Source: Kutzneria sp. CA-103260
GTDB lineage: Bacteria; Actinomycetota; Actinomycetes; Mycobacteriales; Pseudonocardiaceae
Length of the DNA: 64,000 bases
Reading direction: 5' to 3'
Assembly (NCBI RefSeq): GCF_018263855.1
Contig: NZ_CP073318.1
Location: 11,036,001 to 11,100,000, forward strand
Shown here: positions 1 through 10,815 of the stretch, piece by piece
Layout of the letters: each line of letters begins with the position of its first letter
Numbering within the stretch: the first letter of the stretch is position 1
Position numbers and translations under genes: made by a program
Notes under the pieces: model-generated
Seen by the model: only the letters and a program-made list of their open reading frames with translations
Database searches by the model: none
Told to the model about the DNA's origin: nothing

Positions 1-180
1 CAGCCGGTGCCCTCGGGGGTGGCGACCGTGCAGGCCCAGACCGGCGAGACGCTGCCCGAGTTGGCCCACCGGATCGCCCCGAACAGCCCGGTCGACGACG
101 TCGTGGACCGCATCGTCACGCTCAACCGCCTGGCCGACCGCACCCTGCACGCGGGCCAGCCGCTCCAGGTCCCCGCCTAG
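1..180 (+). CDS. LysM-domain protein, C-terminal end (partial)
   Basis: This is the 3' end of a gene that begins before the window; 59 codons remain before a TAG stop at 178-180. The residues have the look of one LysM module: a TVQAQTGETL opening, an LAHRIAP helix, an IVTLNRL segment and a closing HAGQPLQVP. LysM modules bind N-acetylglucosamine-containing polymers such as peptidoglycan. In many actinomycetes a small LysM protein sits between lexA and nrdR, and the gene order here fits that. The N-terminus (probably a signal peptide or membrane anchor) is not visible. Confidence 0.8.
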   Translation, partial: QPVPSGVATVQAQTGETLPELAHRIAPNSPVDDVVDRIVTLNRLADRTLHAGQPLQVPA

Positions 181-301
181 CACATCACCCGATCGTTGTT
201 TCACCCGAGTGCCTGAGTGACATTCGGCGCACTATCTCTCTCATGACCCGGTCGGACGGCGTGTCGCGGTTTGCTTCCTAGCCTCGCGAGGCATACCTTC
301 T

Positions 302-351
302 ACCCCTACATCTAGTGGGTAGCAGCGCCGTAGCCGTCCACAAGTTGTGGG
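302..351 (+). promoter_or_regulatory. Candidate NrdR boxes upstream of nrdR-nrdJ
   Basis: The 231-base gap before nrdR holds two palindromic elements roughly three helical turns apart. One has the core CTACATCTAG (306-315) flanked by CCC and GGG; the other is CCACAA-G-TTGTGG (338-350). NrdR binds paired AT-centred boxes of about 16 bp ahead of ribonucleotide reductase genes, so autoregulation of nrdRJ is likely. A third half-like CTGTGG lies at 366-371. No cobalamin riboswitch is evident in this gap. Confidence 0.5.
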
Positions 352-411
352 TAACCGCCCTCAACCTGTGGACTACTGCGACCGCTGCACGTCGGGGAGG
401 GGGTTGGCGCC

Positions 412-906
412 GTGCGATGCCCGTTCTGTCGGCATCCGGACTCCCGGGTGGTGGACTCGCGGGAGGTCGAGGAGGGCCAGGCGATCCGCCGGCGCCGCTC
501 GTGCTCCCAGTGCAGCCGTCGGTTCACCACCGTCGAGGAGGCGGTGCTGGCCGTGGTCAAGCGGTCCGGGGTCACCGAGCCGTTCAGCCGGGACAAGGTC
601 GTCACCGGCGTCCGACGCGCCTGCCAGGGGCGACCCGTCGACGAGGACGCCCTGCAGCAACTCGCGCAGCGGGTCGAGGAGTCGATCCGCTCCACCGGCT
701 GCGCCGAGATCCCCAGTCACGAGGTCGGGCTGGCCATCCTGGGCCCGCTGCGTGACCTGGACGGAGTCGCCTACCTGCGCTTCGCCAGCGTCTACCGCTC
801 GTTCTCCTCGGTCGAGGACTTCGAGAAGGAGATCGCTGAGCTGAAACGCGCGGAGCAGATACCAACTGGGCAGATGCCAGCTGGTCAGGAGCCAGCCGCC
901 GAATAG
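412..906 (+). CDS. nrdR: Transcriptional repressor NrdR
   Basis: NrdR senses ATP/dATP and represses ribonucleotide reductase genes. The 164-residue protein has the standard build: an N-terminal zinc ribbon (CPFC at 3-6 and a second Cys pair, CSQC, near 31-34) followed by an ATP-cone domain covering roughly residues 46-136. The GTG start at 412 is chosen because the protein then begins directly with the conserved MRCPFC, and a GGGGAGGGGG ribosome site lies just upstream. The last 20 residues are a poorly conserved tail rich in Pro and Gln. The gene lies directly ahead of nrdJ, which is the usual partner and target. Confidence 0.97.
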   Translation: MRCPFCRHPDSRVVDSREVEEGQAIRRRRSCSQCSRRFTTVEEAVLAVVKRSGVTEPFSRDKVVTGVRRACQGRPVDEDALQQLAQRVEESIRSTGCAEIPSHEVGLAILGPLRDLDGVAYLRFASVYRSFSSVEDFEKEIAELKRAEQIPTGQMPAGQEPAAE

Positions 907-987
907 ATGACCAGACGCAGGTTTCGCCGTCCCGTGCTCGGGGCGGCCATGTTGACGCGCAAGAAAACGGAACGAGAGGGCACGGTC

Positions 988-3768
<2,781 letters not shown>

Positions 3769-3778
3769 TCGATCGGCA

Positions 3779-3813
3779 CGGCTCCCTCGGTCCGTCGCGG
3801 GCCGAGGGAGCCG
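3779..3813 (+). terminator. Terminator hairpin after nrdJ
   Basis: A perfect 12-bp stem (3779-3790 with 3802-3813) closes an 11-base loop ten bases after the nrdJ stop. No clear T-run follows, as is common in high-GC actinomycetes. Confidence 0.75.
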
Positions 3814-3827
3814 CTGGCGGCATCCCT

Positions 3828-3853
3828 AAGTACGTGACGTACTTGACGTACTT
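3828..3853. promoter_or_regulatory. Operator with three ACGTACTT half-sites
   Basis: AAGTACGT at 3828-3835 and ACGTACTT at 3837-3844 form a perfect inverted repeat around one G; a second ACGTACTT follows in direct orientation at 3846-3853. The array sits just upstream of the antitoxin gene, where Phd/YefM-type antitoxins bind to repress their own operon. The operator role is inferred from position and symmetry. Confidence 0.65.
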
Positions 3854-3894
3854 CCTGCTGGCGAGAGATGCTGGTGGGGACCGGGGAGGCTGAC

Positions 3895-4311
3895 ATGTCC
3901 GCTGCTCACTACGACAGCTATACCGAGGCGCGTGCGCATCTGAAGGACCTGCTGGACGCCGCGGAGCGGGGACGGGTCGCCACGATCCGGAGGGACTCGG
4001 CGACGGCGGCTCTTGTCGACGTCGACCGGATGCGCCACTTCCTTGCGTCGATCATTCCGTCGAGGGCCGAGGTTGTGTCCGAGGCCGGAGGGTGGTCGGT
4101 GTTCATCCCGGGATTGCCGGTCGCCGTCGACGGATCGTCGTTCGACGAGGCGATCATGGAGATGGTCGACGCGCTGAGGGAGTACGCCGAGGACTGGCAG
4201 GAGCGCCTGCTCGACGCGCCGAACCACCGTGACAACTGGGGACTGGTGCAGTTGATCAGCTTCAGCGATGACCAGCAGTTGCGCGACTGGCTCGTCGGCG
4301 CCGCCCGGTGA
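3895..4311 (+). CDS. Phd/YefM-like antitoxin
   Basis: A 138-residue acidic protein. Its first ~55 residues (YTEARAHLKDLLDAAERG, then a TIRRDSATAALVD strand) match the Phd/YefM antitoxin fold: DNA-binding beta-hairpin and helices ending in a VDRMRHFL helix. The following ~60 residues (GWSVFIPGLPVAVDGSSFDEAIMEMVDALREYAEDW) look like a HicB-type domain. The ATG at 3895 is preferred because GGGGAGG lies about 7 bases upstream; an ATG at 3868 in the same frame lacks this. The gene overlaps the next by 4 bases (GTGA), so the two are translationally coupled, with the antitoxin first as usual. It probably binds the repeat array at 3828-3853. Confidence 0.8.
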   Translation: MSAAHYDSYTEARAHLKDLLDAAERGRVATIRRDSATAALVDVDRMRHFLASIIPSRAEVVSEAGGWSVFIPGLPVAVDGSSFDEAIMEMVDALREYAEDWQERLLDAPNHRDNWGLVQLISFSDDQQLRDWLVGAAR

Positions 4312-4739
4312 CGTCCTGGCCGCCGGCGACCCGCAAGGATCACGAGACGTTCTGTGTGGTGGAGGAGTGGCGACGAGTGCGGGACGCCCGAGGGCGAACT
4401 GGAACGCACCACGCCACCTATGAGCTCGACCTGCTCGACGGCAGAATTCTTCGTACCCGCATCTCACATCCGGTGGACCGCACCGACTACGGGCCAAGCA
4501 TCTGGAAGCACGTTCTCCGGGATCAGTTGGACGTCGACGAGCCCACGTTCTGGTCGTGCGTCCACGACGGCATCAAACCCGATCGTGGTGCCCCCGCGCC
4601 GTCGAAGGTGGCCTTGCCGGCGGACCTTGTGTACTTGCTGATCTCAAAGGTCGGGCTCGGCGAGTCTGAAGTGGCCGCGATGAGCAAGACCGAGGCCGTA
4701 GCCAGGCTGCAGAGCTATTGGATCGAAGGCGGCAGCTGA
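4308..4739 (+). CDS. Cytotoxic translational repressor-type toxin
   Basis: A 143-residue protein with a GTG start overlapping the antitoxin stop. It resembles actinobacterial proteins annotated as cytotoxic translational repressor of toxin-antitoxin stability systems: an N-terminal helix (KDHETFCVVEEWRRVRDARG), the strand THHATYELDLLDGRILRTRISHP, a WKHVLRDQLDV helix and a C-terminal helical segment. The family name comes from genome annotation; the biochemical action of this branch is not well established. The short first half resembles the basic nucic-acid-binding core of HicA/RelE-like toxins, but I cannot point to catalytic residues. The paired antitoxin and its operator support a toxin-antitoxin role. 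Confidence 0.7.
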   Translation: MTSWPPATRKDHETFCVVEEWRRVRDARGRTGTHHATYELDLLDGRILRTRISHPVDRTDYGPSIWKHVLRDQLDVDEPTFWSCVHDGIKPDRGAPAPSKVALPADLVYLLISKVGLGESEVAAMSKTEAVARLQSYWIEGGS

Positions 4740-4750
4740 GGATTCGTGTG

Positions 4751-4784
4751 AAGGGGCGTCGGCGGGATTCCGCCGGCGCCCCTT
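4751..4784. terminator. Bidirectional terminator between convergent genes
   Basis: A 15-bp stem (4751-4765 with 4770-4784, one G-T wobble) and a 4-base loop lie between the toxin gene and the convergent MarR gene. The stem begins with AA and ends with TT, so it could stop transcription from both sides. Confidence 0.8.
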
Positions 4785-4794
4785 CGGCATGGGG

Positions 4795-5274
4795 TCACTC
4801 GATGGCGGACAGGCGGGCCGCGAGGTCGTCGAGGAAGCGGGTGAGGAGGCGGCTGAAGGTCTGGCGGTCCGGGGCGGGCCAGTCGGCCATGGCCTCGGTG
4901 ATCCAGCCGAGGACGGTGTGCAGGTAGCGGCGGGCGGTGGCGGAGCCGGTGGGGGTGAGCTCGATGAGCTGGGCCCGGCGGTCGTCGGGGTCGGGGACGC
5001 GGCGGGCGAGGTCGCGGCGTTCGAGGTCGTGCAGGACGCGGGTGACGTGGGGGCCGACGACCTGCATGCGTTTGGCGATCTCGCCGACGCGCAGGGGATG
5101 ACCGGCGGTCTCGACGGTGATCAGGACGGTCATGGCCGGCCGGTCGAGGGCGATCCCGGCCTGCTCCATGATGCGTTCCATCATGTGGCTGCGGTTGGCG
5201 AGGGCGCCGAGCTGGGTCAGGCGGGGCAGCAGCGCCGCCAGGTCGAGCGGGCAGCCATCGGCAGTGTCGTCCAT
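4795..5274 (-). CDS. MarR family transcriptional regulator
   Basis: A 159-residue winged-helix regulator. The MarR core is visible: a helix pair before the domain, LRVGEIAKRMQVVGPHVTRVLHDLERRDLARR as the HTH and recognition helix, and the wing DPDDRRAQLIELTPTG. The ATG at 5274 is chosen because GAGGG lies 4 bases upstream; a GTG one codon earlier is too close to it. The gene is divergent from a FAD-dependent monooxygenase, and two related palindromes lie between them, so it most likely represses both itself and the monooxygenase and is released by a small lipophilic ligand. Confidence 0.9.
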   Translation of the reverse strand: MDDTADGCPLDLAALLPRLTQLGALANRSHMMERIMEQAGIALDRPAMTVLITVETAGHPLRVGEIAKRMQVVGPHVTRVLHDLERRDLARRVPDPDDRRAQLIELTPTGSATARRYLHTVLGWITEAMADWPAPDRQTFSRLLTRFLDDLAARLSAIE

Positions 5275-5288
5275 CACACCCTCGTTAG

Positions 5289-5305
5289 ATACCTAAGTTA
5301 GGTAT
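5289..5305. promoter_or_regulatory. MarR operator, site 1
   Basis: ATACCTAA-G-TTAGGTAT is a perfect palindrome with 8-base arms, about 15 bases upstream of the MarR start. It is strikingly AT-rich for this DNA and has the length expected of a MarR dimer site. Confidence 0.7.
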
Positions 5306-5359
5306 ATAGTTGCGGTAGGGCACGCCGCGGCGAGAGGTCGCCGCTACGTGCGAAAAGTG

Positions 5360-5374
5360 TACCTAACTTAGCTA
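5360..5374. promoter_or_regulatory. MarR operator, site 2
   Basis: TACCTAACTTAGCTA repeats the core CTAA-N-TTAG of the site at 5289-5305 with one mismatch per arm, and lies just ahead of the monooxygenase ribosome site at 5378-5382. Two matching sites flanking the divergent promoter region support control of both genes by the MarR protein. Confidence 0.6.
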
Positions 5375-5387
5375 TCTAGGAGTGGTC

Positions 5388-6584
5388 ATGAGGGGCAAGA
5401 TCCTGATCTCCGGGGCCAGCGTCGCCGGCCCGGCGCTGGCCTACTGGCTGCACCGCCACGGCTTCGAGGTCACGGTGGTGGAGAAGGCCGACGCGGTCCG
5501 TAGCGGCGGCTACCCCATCGACATCCGGGGCACGGCGCTCGGCGTGGTCGAGCGCATGGGCATCCTGCCCGAGCTCCAGGCCGCCCACGTCGACACCCGC
5601 GCGTTCACCTTCCTCGACACCGACGGCAGCCGGATCGCCTCGCTGCGGCCCGAGGCCGTTGTGCACGGCGTGAACGGCCGCGACCTGGAGATTCGCCGCG
5701 GCGACCTCACCGCGGCCATCTACGACACCGTCCGCGACGACGTCGAGTTCGTCTTCAACGACTCCATCGCCGCCCTTGACCAGCACGAGGACCGTGTCGA
5801 CGTCACCTTCCACAGCGGGACTCGCCGCACCTTCGACCTCGTCCTCGGCGCCGACGGCCTGCACTCCGGGGTCCGTCACCTCGTCCTCGGCCCAGAAGAG
5901 CAGTTTCACCGCTACCTCGGCTACTGCTTCGCCGGCTTCAGCGTGCCCAACGACCTCGGCATCTCCCACGAGGGGCTCATCTGGAACGCCCCGGGCCGGG
6001 CCGCCGTCCTCTACGGCGTCGGGGACAACGATCGGGTGCACGGCTTCCTGAACTTCACCCGCCCGGAGCCGCCGTTTGACGCCTTCCGCGATCCCGCCGC
6101 GCAGCGCGACCTGGTCGCCTCGATGTTCCCCGACGACCAGTGGGAAGTCCCGCGCCTGGTCGCCGCCATGCGCACGGCCGACGACCTGTTCTTCGACGTG
6201 GTCAGCCAGATCCACCTGCCCCGGTGGTCGGTCGGCCGGGTCGCCCTCGTCGGCGACGCGGCCTACGCCCCGTCGTTCATCTCCGGGCAGGGCACGAGCA
6301 TTGCCCTCGTCGGCGCCTACATGCTGGCCGGCGCGCTCGCCACCAACCCCGACCACACCAGTGCGTTCGACGCCTACGAACGCGACACGCGGGAATTCGT
6401 GCGGCTGAACCAGGACCTGGTCGACGAGGGCGGCTCCACCTACTGGCCCGCCACCGCCGAAGCCCTGGCCCAGCGCAACGAAGCGCTGCGCGGTCTCACC
6501 ACCATGCCCGCCGACGAGGACCGGCCCGCCTACACGGCGCTGGTGCTCCCCGACTTCGAAACCGCGCCCGTTGTCGGTGGCTGA
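5388..6584 (+). CDS. FAD-dependent monooxygenase (aromatic hydroxylase type)
   Basis: A 398-residue flavoprotein hydroxylase of the group that includes TetX-like and PHBH-like enzymes. It has the Rossmann start ILISGASVAGPALAYWLHRHG, an arginine-rich LEIRRGDL segment that contacts FAD, the LVLGADGLHSGVRHLV DG motif, and the second FAD motif RVALVGDAAYAPSFISGQGTSIALVGA. It would use NADPH and O2 to hydroxylate an aromatic or polyketide-like substrate; the substrate is unknown. Start: the ATG at 5388, with AGGAG five bases upstream (a GTG at 5382 is in frame). Expression is probably controlled by the divergent MarR protein, suggesting a detoxification role. Confidence 0.9.
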   Translation: MRGKILISGASVAGPALAYWLHRHGFEVTVVEKADAVRSGGYPIDIRGTALGVVERMGILPELQAAHVDTRAFTFLDTDGSRIASLRPEAVVHGVNGRDLEIRRGDLTAAIYDTVRDDVEFVFNDSIAALDQHEDRVDVTFHSGTRRTFDLVLGADGLHSGVRHLVLGPEEQFHRYLGYCFAGFSVPNDLGISHEGLIWNAPGRAAVLYGVGDNDRVHGFLNFTRPEPPFDAFRDPAAQRDLVASMFPDDQWEVPRLVAAMRTADDLFFDVVSQIHLPRWSVGRVALVGDAAYAPSFISGQGTSIALVGAYMLAGALATNPDHTSAFDAYERDTREFVRLNQDLVDEGGSTYWPATAEALAQRNEALRGLTTMPADEDRPAYTALVLPDFETAPVVGG

Positions 6585-6641
6585 GCGGTAGCCAGGCCAT
6601 GAGCCGGATAATCGGTTGTCGCCGGATGTGAAAATCGGGCC

Positions 6642-7757
6642 ATGAGCCGCACAGTCACGCTGGCGTTGGTGAAGCCGGACGGGGAGCCGCTGGGCACGAC
6701 GCGGCCGTTCGATGTGGAAACGCAGTGGTGGCAGGAAGTCGCGCCGGTGGTGCAGGGGGCGCGCAGGGAATTAGGCATCGACGTGGTGGTGCTTCGCCTG
6801 GTGGCGGCGGAAAAGGCGGCGCCGCACGGTGGGGGAGTCACGTATCTGGCCGAGTACGACGGCCCGCCGCTGGAACTGGGGCCGTTCGAGCGGAGTTGGC
6901 TGACGCCGCATCCGCTGCGGATGACGTGGGCGCAACCCGGTGGCCCGGCAGCGTCATTGCGGTGGGCGGGGGTGAAAACCGGTGTGCAGCAACGGACCTG
7001 GAACCTGTCCTCGGTGTGGAAGCTGAACGGGGCGTGGTTGAAGGAAGCGCCGCCGTTCCTGCGGCACGAGGCGATCGTGTTGGAGTGGCTGGGAAAACGG
7101 CTGCCGGATCTGGTGCCTGGGGTGCTCAAGGCGGACGGGTCGAGAATGCTCCTGGCCGATGTGCCTGGTACGGATCGCTACGACGCGGAGCCGGCGGAGG
7201 TCGTCGAGATGGTGGCGGATCTGTTCGAGATCCAGTCACTGGCCGCCGGGCACGTCGACGAGCTGCTGGCGCTGGGCGTGCCGGACTGGCGTGGAAACCC
7301 CTTCACCGAAAGGGCTTCCGCGACGGCCGACGCGTACGCCGATCAGCTGACGGCCGATGAGCGGCAGAGGCTGGCGAAGCTGGTGGGCGGACTGCCGGAG
7401 CGGTTCGCGGAGTTGGCGGACTGCGGCATCCCGGACAGCCTGGTGCACGGGGACTTCCACCCGGGCAACGTTCGATCCGACGGCGTGCGCCGGGTGATCC
7501 TCGACTGGCCGGACAGCGTGATCGGCCACCCGGCGCTGGACGTGCGCGACGTACCGGAGCTGCAAGAGCGCTGGATCAGCCTGTGGCGCAAGGAGATTCC
7601 TGGTTGCGAGCCGGAGCGGGCGCTTGAGCTCAAGCGCCCGCTCGGCGCGTTGCGGGGCGCCGCGATCTACGACACGTTCCTGGCCGGCATCGAGCCGTCG
7701 GAACGGCCGTACCACGCGGCCGATCCGCTGAACTGCCTGCGTGCGGCGGTCAGCTGA
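6642..7757 (+). CDS. APH-family phosphotransferase
   Basis: The C-terminal two thirds is an aminoglycoside phosphotransferase/choline kinase-type kinase domain: SVWKL with the ATP-binding lysine near 127, the catalytic loop LVHGDFHPGN (Asp271, Asn276) and the metal-binding DWPD (Asp288). The first ~110 residues form an unassigned domain with a LALVKPDGEPLG start that is seen in other actinobacterial members of the family. The natural substrate is unknown; resistance to an aminoglycoside should not be assumed. The start ATG lacks a strong ribosome site. The stop at 7755-7757 abuts the stop of the convergent GST-like gene. Confidence 0.85.
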   Translation: MSRTVTLALVKPDGEPLGTTRPFDVETQWWQEVAPVVQGARRELGIDVVVLRLVAAEKAAPHGGGVTYLAEYDGPPLELGPFERSWLTPHPLRMTWAQPGGPAASLRWAGVKTGVQQRTWNLSSVWKLNGAWLKEAPPFLRHEAIVLEWLGKRLPDLVPGVLKADGSRMLLADVPGTDRYDAEPAEVVEMVADLFEIQSLAAGHVDELLALGVPDWRGNPFTERASATADAYADQLTADERQRLAKLVGGLPERFAELADCGIPDSLVHGDFHPGNVRSDGVRRVILDWPDSVIGHPALDVRDVPELQERWISLWRKEIPGCEPERALELKRPLGALRGAAIYDTFLAGIEPSERPYHAADPLNCLRAAVS

Positions 7758-8750
7758 TCAAGCGGCGACCGGACCGTTGGCCGCCGGCACGGTCTCGGCG
7801 GCCGACGGCGGCCCGGGCGGGGTGCCGTCGCCGAACGGGCGGCCACCCAGGGTTTCCCGCCCGTGCGGCGTCAGCCAGTTCCGCAGGTCGGGCCCGGCCG
7901 GCACGACGCCGGTGGGGTTGATCGTGCGGTGCACCTCGTAGTAGTGCCGCTTGATCTGCACGAAGTCGGTGGTGTCGCCGAATCCAGGCGTCTGGAACAG
8001 GTCCCGGGCATAAGCCCACAGCACCGGCATCTCCGACAGCTTGCTCCGGTTGCACTTGAAGTGGTTGTGGTACACGGAATCGAACCGGGCCAGCGTGGTG
8101 AACAGCCGGACATCGGCCTCGGTGATGGTGTCGCCGACCAGGTAGCGCTGCCCGGCGAGCCGGTCGCTGAGCCAGTCGAGCCGGTCGAACAGCCGCCGGT
8201 ACGCCTTCTCGTACGAGTCCTGGTCGCTGCTGAACCCGGCCCGGTACACGCCGTTGTTGACGTCCCGGTACACGAAGTCGTTGACCTCGTCGATCTCGGC
8301 CCGCAGCGCCGCCGGATACAGCTGTGGCGCGCCCTCGCGGTGGTGGGCGGTCCATTCCAGGGACAGGTCGATGGTCATCTGCGCGAAGTCGTTGGTGACG
8401 ACCTGGCCGGTGGCGATCTCCACGATGGCCGGCACGGTGATGCCCCGCTCGTAGCCGGGGAACCGCTTGAAGTAGGCCTCCTGCAAGCGTTCGATGCCCA
8501 GCACCGGGTCCCGGCCGTCCGGGTCGAGGTCGAACGTCCAGCTGCGCTCGTCGTGCGTCGGCCCGCAGATGCCCATGGACAGCACGTCCTCCAGGCCGAG
8601 CAGCCGGCGCACGATGATCATCCGGTTGGCCCACGGGCAGGCCCGCGCCACCACGAGTCGGTAGCGGCCAGGTTCGACCGGGTAGCCGTCCCGGCCGTCG
8701 GCGGTGATCCGGGTGGTGATGTACCGCGAATCGCGGCTGTACTCCGACAT
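7758..8750 (-). CDS. Glutathionyl-hydroquinone reductase-like (GST xi class) protein
   Basis: A 330-residue member of the Xi/omega-like GST group (YqjG/ECM4). The active-site Cys38 lies in RACPWANRM, followed by the long helical domain with IDEVNDFVYRDVNNGVYRAG and LVGDTITEADVRLF typical of the family. In proteobacteria these enzymes remove glutathione from glutathionyl-hydroquinones; actinomycetes mostly lack glutathione, so here the thiol partner is more likely mycothiol. That is inference. The ATG at 8750 gives an N-terminus that matches the family. An Ala/Pro-rich tail ends the protein. Confidence 0.88.
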   Translation of the reverse strand: MSEYSRDSRYITTRITADGRDGYPVEPGRYRLVVARACPWANRMIIVRRLLGLEDVLSMGICGPTHDERSWTFDLDPDGRDPVLGIERLQEAYFKRFPGYERGITVPAIVEIATGQVVTNDFAQMTIDLSLEWTAHHREGAPQLYPAALRAEIDEVNDFVYRDVNNGVYRAGFSSDQDSYEKAYRRLFDRLDWLSDRLAGQRYLVGDTITEADVRLFTTLARFDSVYHNHFKCNRSKLSEMPVLWAYARDLFQTPGFGDTTDFVQIKRHYYEVHRTINPTGVVPAGPDLRNWLTPHGRETLGGRPFGDGTPPGPPSAAETVPAANGPVAA

Positions 8751-8842
8751 GCGTCCAGTATCGGCCCGCCGCCGACGGCCCGCTGGGAACTCCGGCCGGA
8801 TGGCCTGGCCAATCCCAGCGGGCACAGTCCAGCGGGGACGGC

Positions 8843-9823
8843 TCAGAACGCGGTGACCGGGCGGGCCAGGTAGGGCTCCGCCAGCCGGGTGACCTCCTCG
8901 TCGCTGAGCTTGAGCTCCACCGCGGCGACGGCGTCGGTGAGGTGGTGCGGCTTGGTCGTGCCGACGATCGGCGCGGTCACCGCCGGCCGGCGCATCAACC
9001 ACGCCAGCGCCACCTGCGCCCGGCTCACGCCGCGTTCCTCGGCGATGGCCCCGACCGCGTCGATGATGCCCCGGTCGGCCTCGGCGGTGTGGTCGTACAG
9101 GAGCTTGGTGAACGCGTCGGTCTCGGCGCGGGCGGTGCCCTCGACACCGGCCGGCCGGGTCAGCCGGCCGCGGGCCAGCGGGCTCCACGGGATCACGCCG
9201 ACGCCCTGGTCCAGGCAGTACGGCAGCATCTCCCGCTCCTCCTCGCGCTGGAGCAGGTTGTACTGGTTCTGCATGGACACGAACCGGGTCCAGCCGTTGA
9301 GGTCGGCCGCGTGCTGCATCTGGGCGAACTGCCAGGTCCACATCGAGGACGCGCCGAGGTAGCGGGCCTTGCCGGCCTTCACCACGTCGTGCAGCGCCTC
9401 CATGGTCTCCTCGATCGGCACGTCCGCGTCGAACCGGTGGATCTGGTACAGGTCGATGTAGTCGGTGCCGAGGCGGCGCAGGCTCTCGTCCACCTGGGTG
9501 AGGATCGCCGCCCGGGACAGGCCCACGCCCTTGGGGCCGGGGCCCATCATGCCGCGCACCTTGGTGGCGATGACCACCTCGTCCCGTTTCGCGAACTCCC
9601 GCAGCAGCTGGCCGGTGATCTCCTCGCTGGCCCCCAGGCTGTAGACGTTGGCGGTGTCGAAGGTGGTGACACCGGACTCGATGGCCTGCTTGAAGTACGG
9701 CCGGGACTCGTCGATGCCGAAGGACCACTGATGGGTGCCGCGGGCCGGGTCGCCGAAGCTCATGCAGCCCAGCACGACCTTGGAGATCGACAGCCCGCTC
9801 TTGCCCAACCGGAGGTATTCCAT
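8843..9823 (-). CDS. Aldo/keto reductase
   Basis: A 326-residue NADPH-dependent AKR (TIM barrel). The catalytic tetrad can be placed: Asp in FDTANVYSLG with the Tyr in the same motif, Lys in IATKVRG, and His in YQIHRFD. The C-terminal NADPH-binding part shows APIVGTTKPHHLTDAV. It is of the YajO/YakC group. I choose the ATG at 9823 because the protein then starts with the conserved MEYLRLGKSGLSIS; the frame continues 17 codons upstream without support and would run into the divergent LysR promoter. A LysR-type gene is transcribed divergently 60 bases away. Confidence 0.93.
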   Translation of the reverse strand: MEYLRLGKSGLSISKVVLGCMSFGDPARGTHQWSFGIDESRPYFKQAIESGVTTFDTANVYSLGASEEITGQLLREFAKRDEVVIATKVRGMMGPGPKGVGLSRAAILTQVDESLRRLGTDYIDLYQIHRFDADVPIEETMEALHDVVKAGKARYLGASSMWTWQFAQMQHAADLNGWTRFVSMQNQYNLLQREEEREMLPYCLDQGVGVIPWSPLARGRLTRPAGVEGTARAETDAFTKLLYDHTAEADRGIIDAVGAIAEERGVSRAQVALAWLMRRPAVTAPIVGTTKPHHLTDAVAAVELKLSDEEVTRLAEPYLARPVTAF

Positions 9824-9833
9824 GCCGCCGACG

Positions 9834-9850
9834 CTACTCCGTTGGAGTAG
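9834..9850. promoter_or_regulatory. Inverted repeat between AKR and LysR genes
   Basis: CTACTCC-GTT-GGAGTAG is a perfect inverted repeat with 7-base arms midway between the two divergent start codons. It fits the T-N11-A form of a LysR-type binding site and could serve autoregulation of the LysR gene and control of the reductase gene. Confidence 0.55.
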
Positions 9851-9882
9851 CACCAGCTGCCCGATTCGGGGCATGCTGTGCC

Positions 9883-10800
9883 GTGCTGTTGCGTCAGTTG
9901 GAATACCTGGTCGCGCTGGCCCGGGAGCGGCATTTCGCCCGGGCCGCGGCGGCGTGCCATGTGTCGCAGCCGTCGCTGTCGGCGGCGATCCGCAAGCTGG
10001 AGCATGAGCTGGACGTGCCCATCGTGCAGCGGGGCCAGCGGTACGAGGGCCTGACCCCGGAGGGGGAGCGGGTGCTGCTGTGGGCCAACCGGATCCTGGC
10101 CGAGTGCGACGCGCTGCGCCAGGACCTGTCGACCATGCGCGGCAGCCTGTCCGGGGTGCTGCGCATCGGCGCGATCCCGACCGCGCTGACGGTGGCGCCG
10201 CTGCTGACGACGCCGTTCTGCCAGCGGCACCCGCACGCGCGGATCACGCTGGAGTCGTTGCCCTCCAGGGAGATCACCCGCCGGCTGGCGGAGTTCGAAC
10301 TGGACATCGCGATGACCTATGTGGATGGTGACGAGCCCGACCGGCAGGTGGTTCCCCTTTACCAGGAACGGTATCTGCTGCTGACGCCGAGCGACGGCGA
10401 GTTCGCGGACCGGGAGAGCCTGCGCTGGGCCGAGGCGGCGACGGTGCCGCTGTGCCTGCTGTCGCGGCAGATGCGCAACCGGCGGATCCTGGACGAGACG
10501 TTCGCCGCGGTCGGCGCGAGCGTGGTGCCGGCGATCGAGACCGACACGGTGTCGGCGCTCTACGCGCATGTGGCCTCGCGCCAGTGGTCCAGCGTGATCT
10601 CGCACGCGTGGCTGCACATGTTCGGTGTGCCGCAAGGGATGCGCGTCGTCCGGCTGGACGATCCGCCGCGCTCGCCCCGGATCGGCCTGGTGATGGCCGG
10701 GCACGACCCGGAGCCGATGCTGGCCCGGGCGCTGGTGGACATCGCCCGTGACGTGGACGTGCGCGGCGAGCTGGACCGGGTGCTGGCTCGCCACTTGTGA
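9883..10800 (+). CDS. LysR family transcriptional regulator
   Basis: A 305-residue LTTR. The N-terminal winged HTH is clear (LRQLEYLVALARERHFARAA, then VSQPSLSAAIRKLEHELDVPIVQR), followed by the periplasmic-binding-like effector domain beginning GVLRIGAIPTALTVAPLL. The GTG at 9883 gives the canonical LTTR start. The gene is divergent from an aldo/keto reductase and 121 bases upstream of formate dehydrogenase in the same direction. ATAG-N7-CTAT type sites lie in front of the dehydrogenase, so the regulator probably controls formate oxidation. Confidence 0.93.
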   Translation: MLLRQLEYLVALARERHFARAAAACHVSQPSLSAAIRKLEHELDVPIVQRGQRYEGLTPEGERVLLWANRILAECDALRQDLSTMRGSLSGVLRIGAIPTALTVAPLLTTPFCQRHPHARITLESLPSREITRRLAEFELDIAMTYVDGDEPDRQVVPLYQERYLLLTPSDGEFADRESLRWAEAATVPLCLLSRQMRNRRILDETFAAVGASVVPAIETDTVSALYAHVASRQWSSVISHAWLHMFGVPQGMRVVRLDDPPRSPRIGLVMAGHDPEPMLARALVDIARDVDVRGELDRVLARHL

Positions 10801-10815
10801 TGGACGCAGCCTGCG

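Noticed and set aside
338..371. DnaA-box-like TGTGG/CCACA clusters
   Set aside because: Matches to TTATCCACA are poor, and position ahead of nrdR explains the palindromes better as NrdR boxes.
6642..7757. Aminoglycoside resistance gene
   Set aside because: The kinase motifs define the fold only; similarity is not enough to assign aminoglycosides as substrate.
7758..9728. One long minus-strand protein joining the GST-like and AKR genes
   Set aside because: Residues upstream of the ATG at 8750 are an off-frame reading of the aldo/keto reductase gene.
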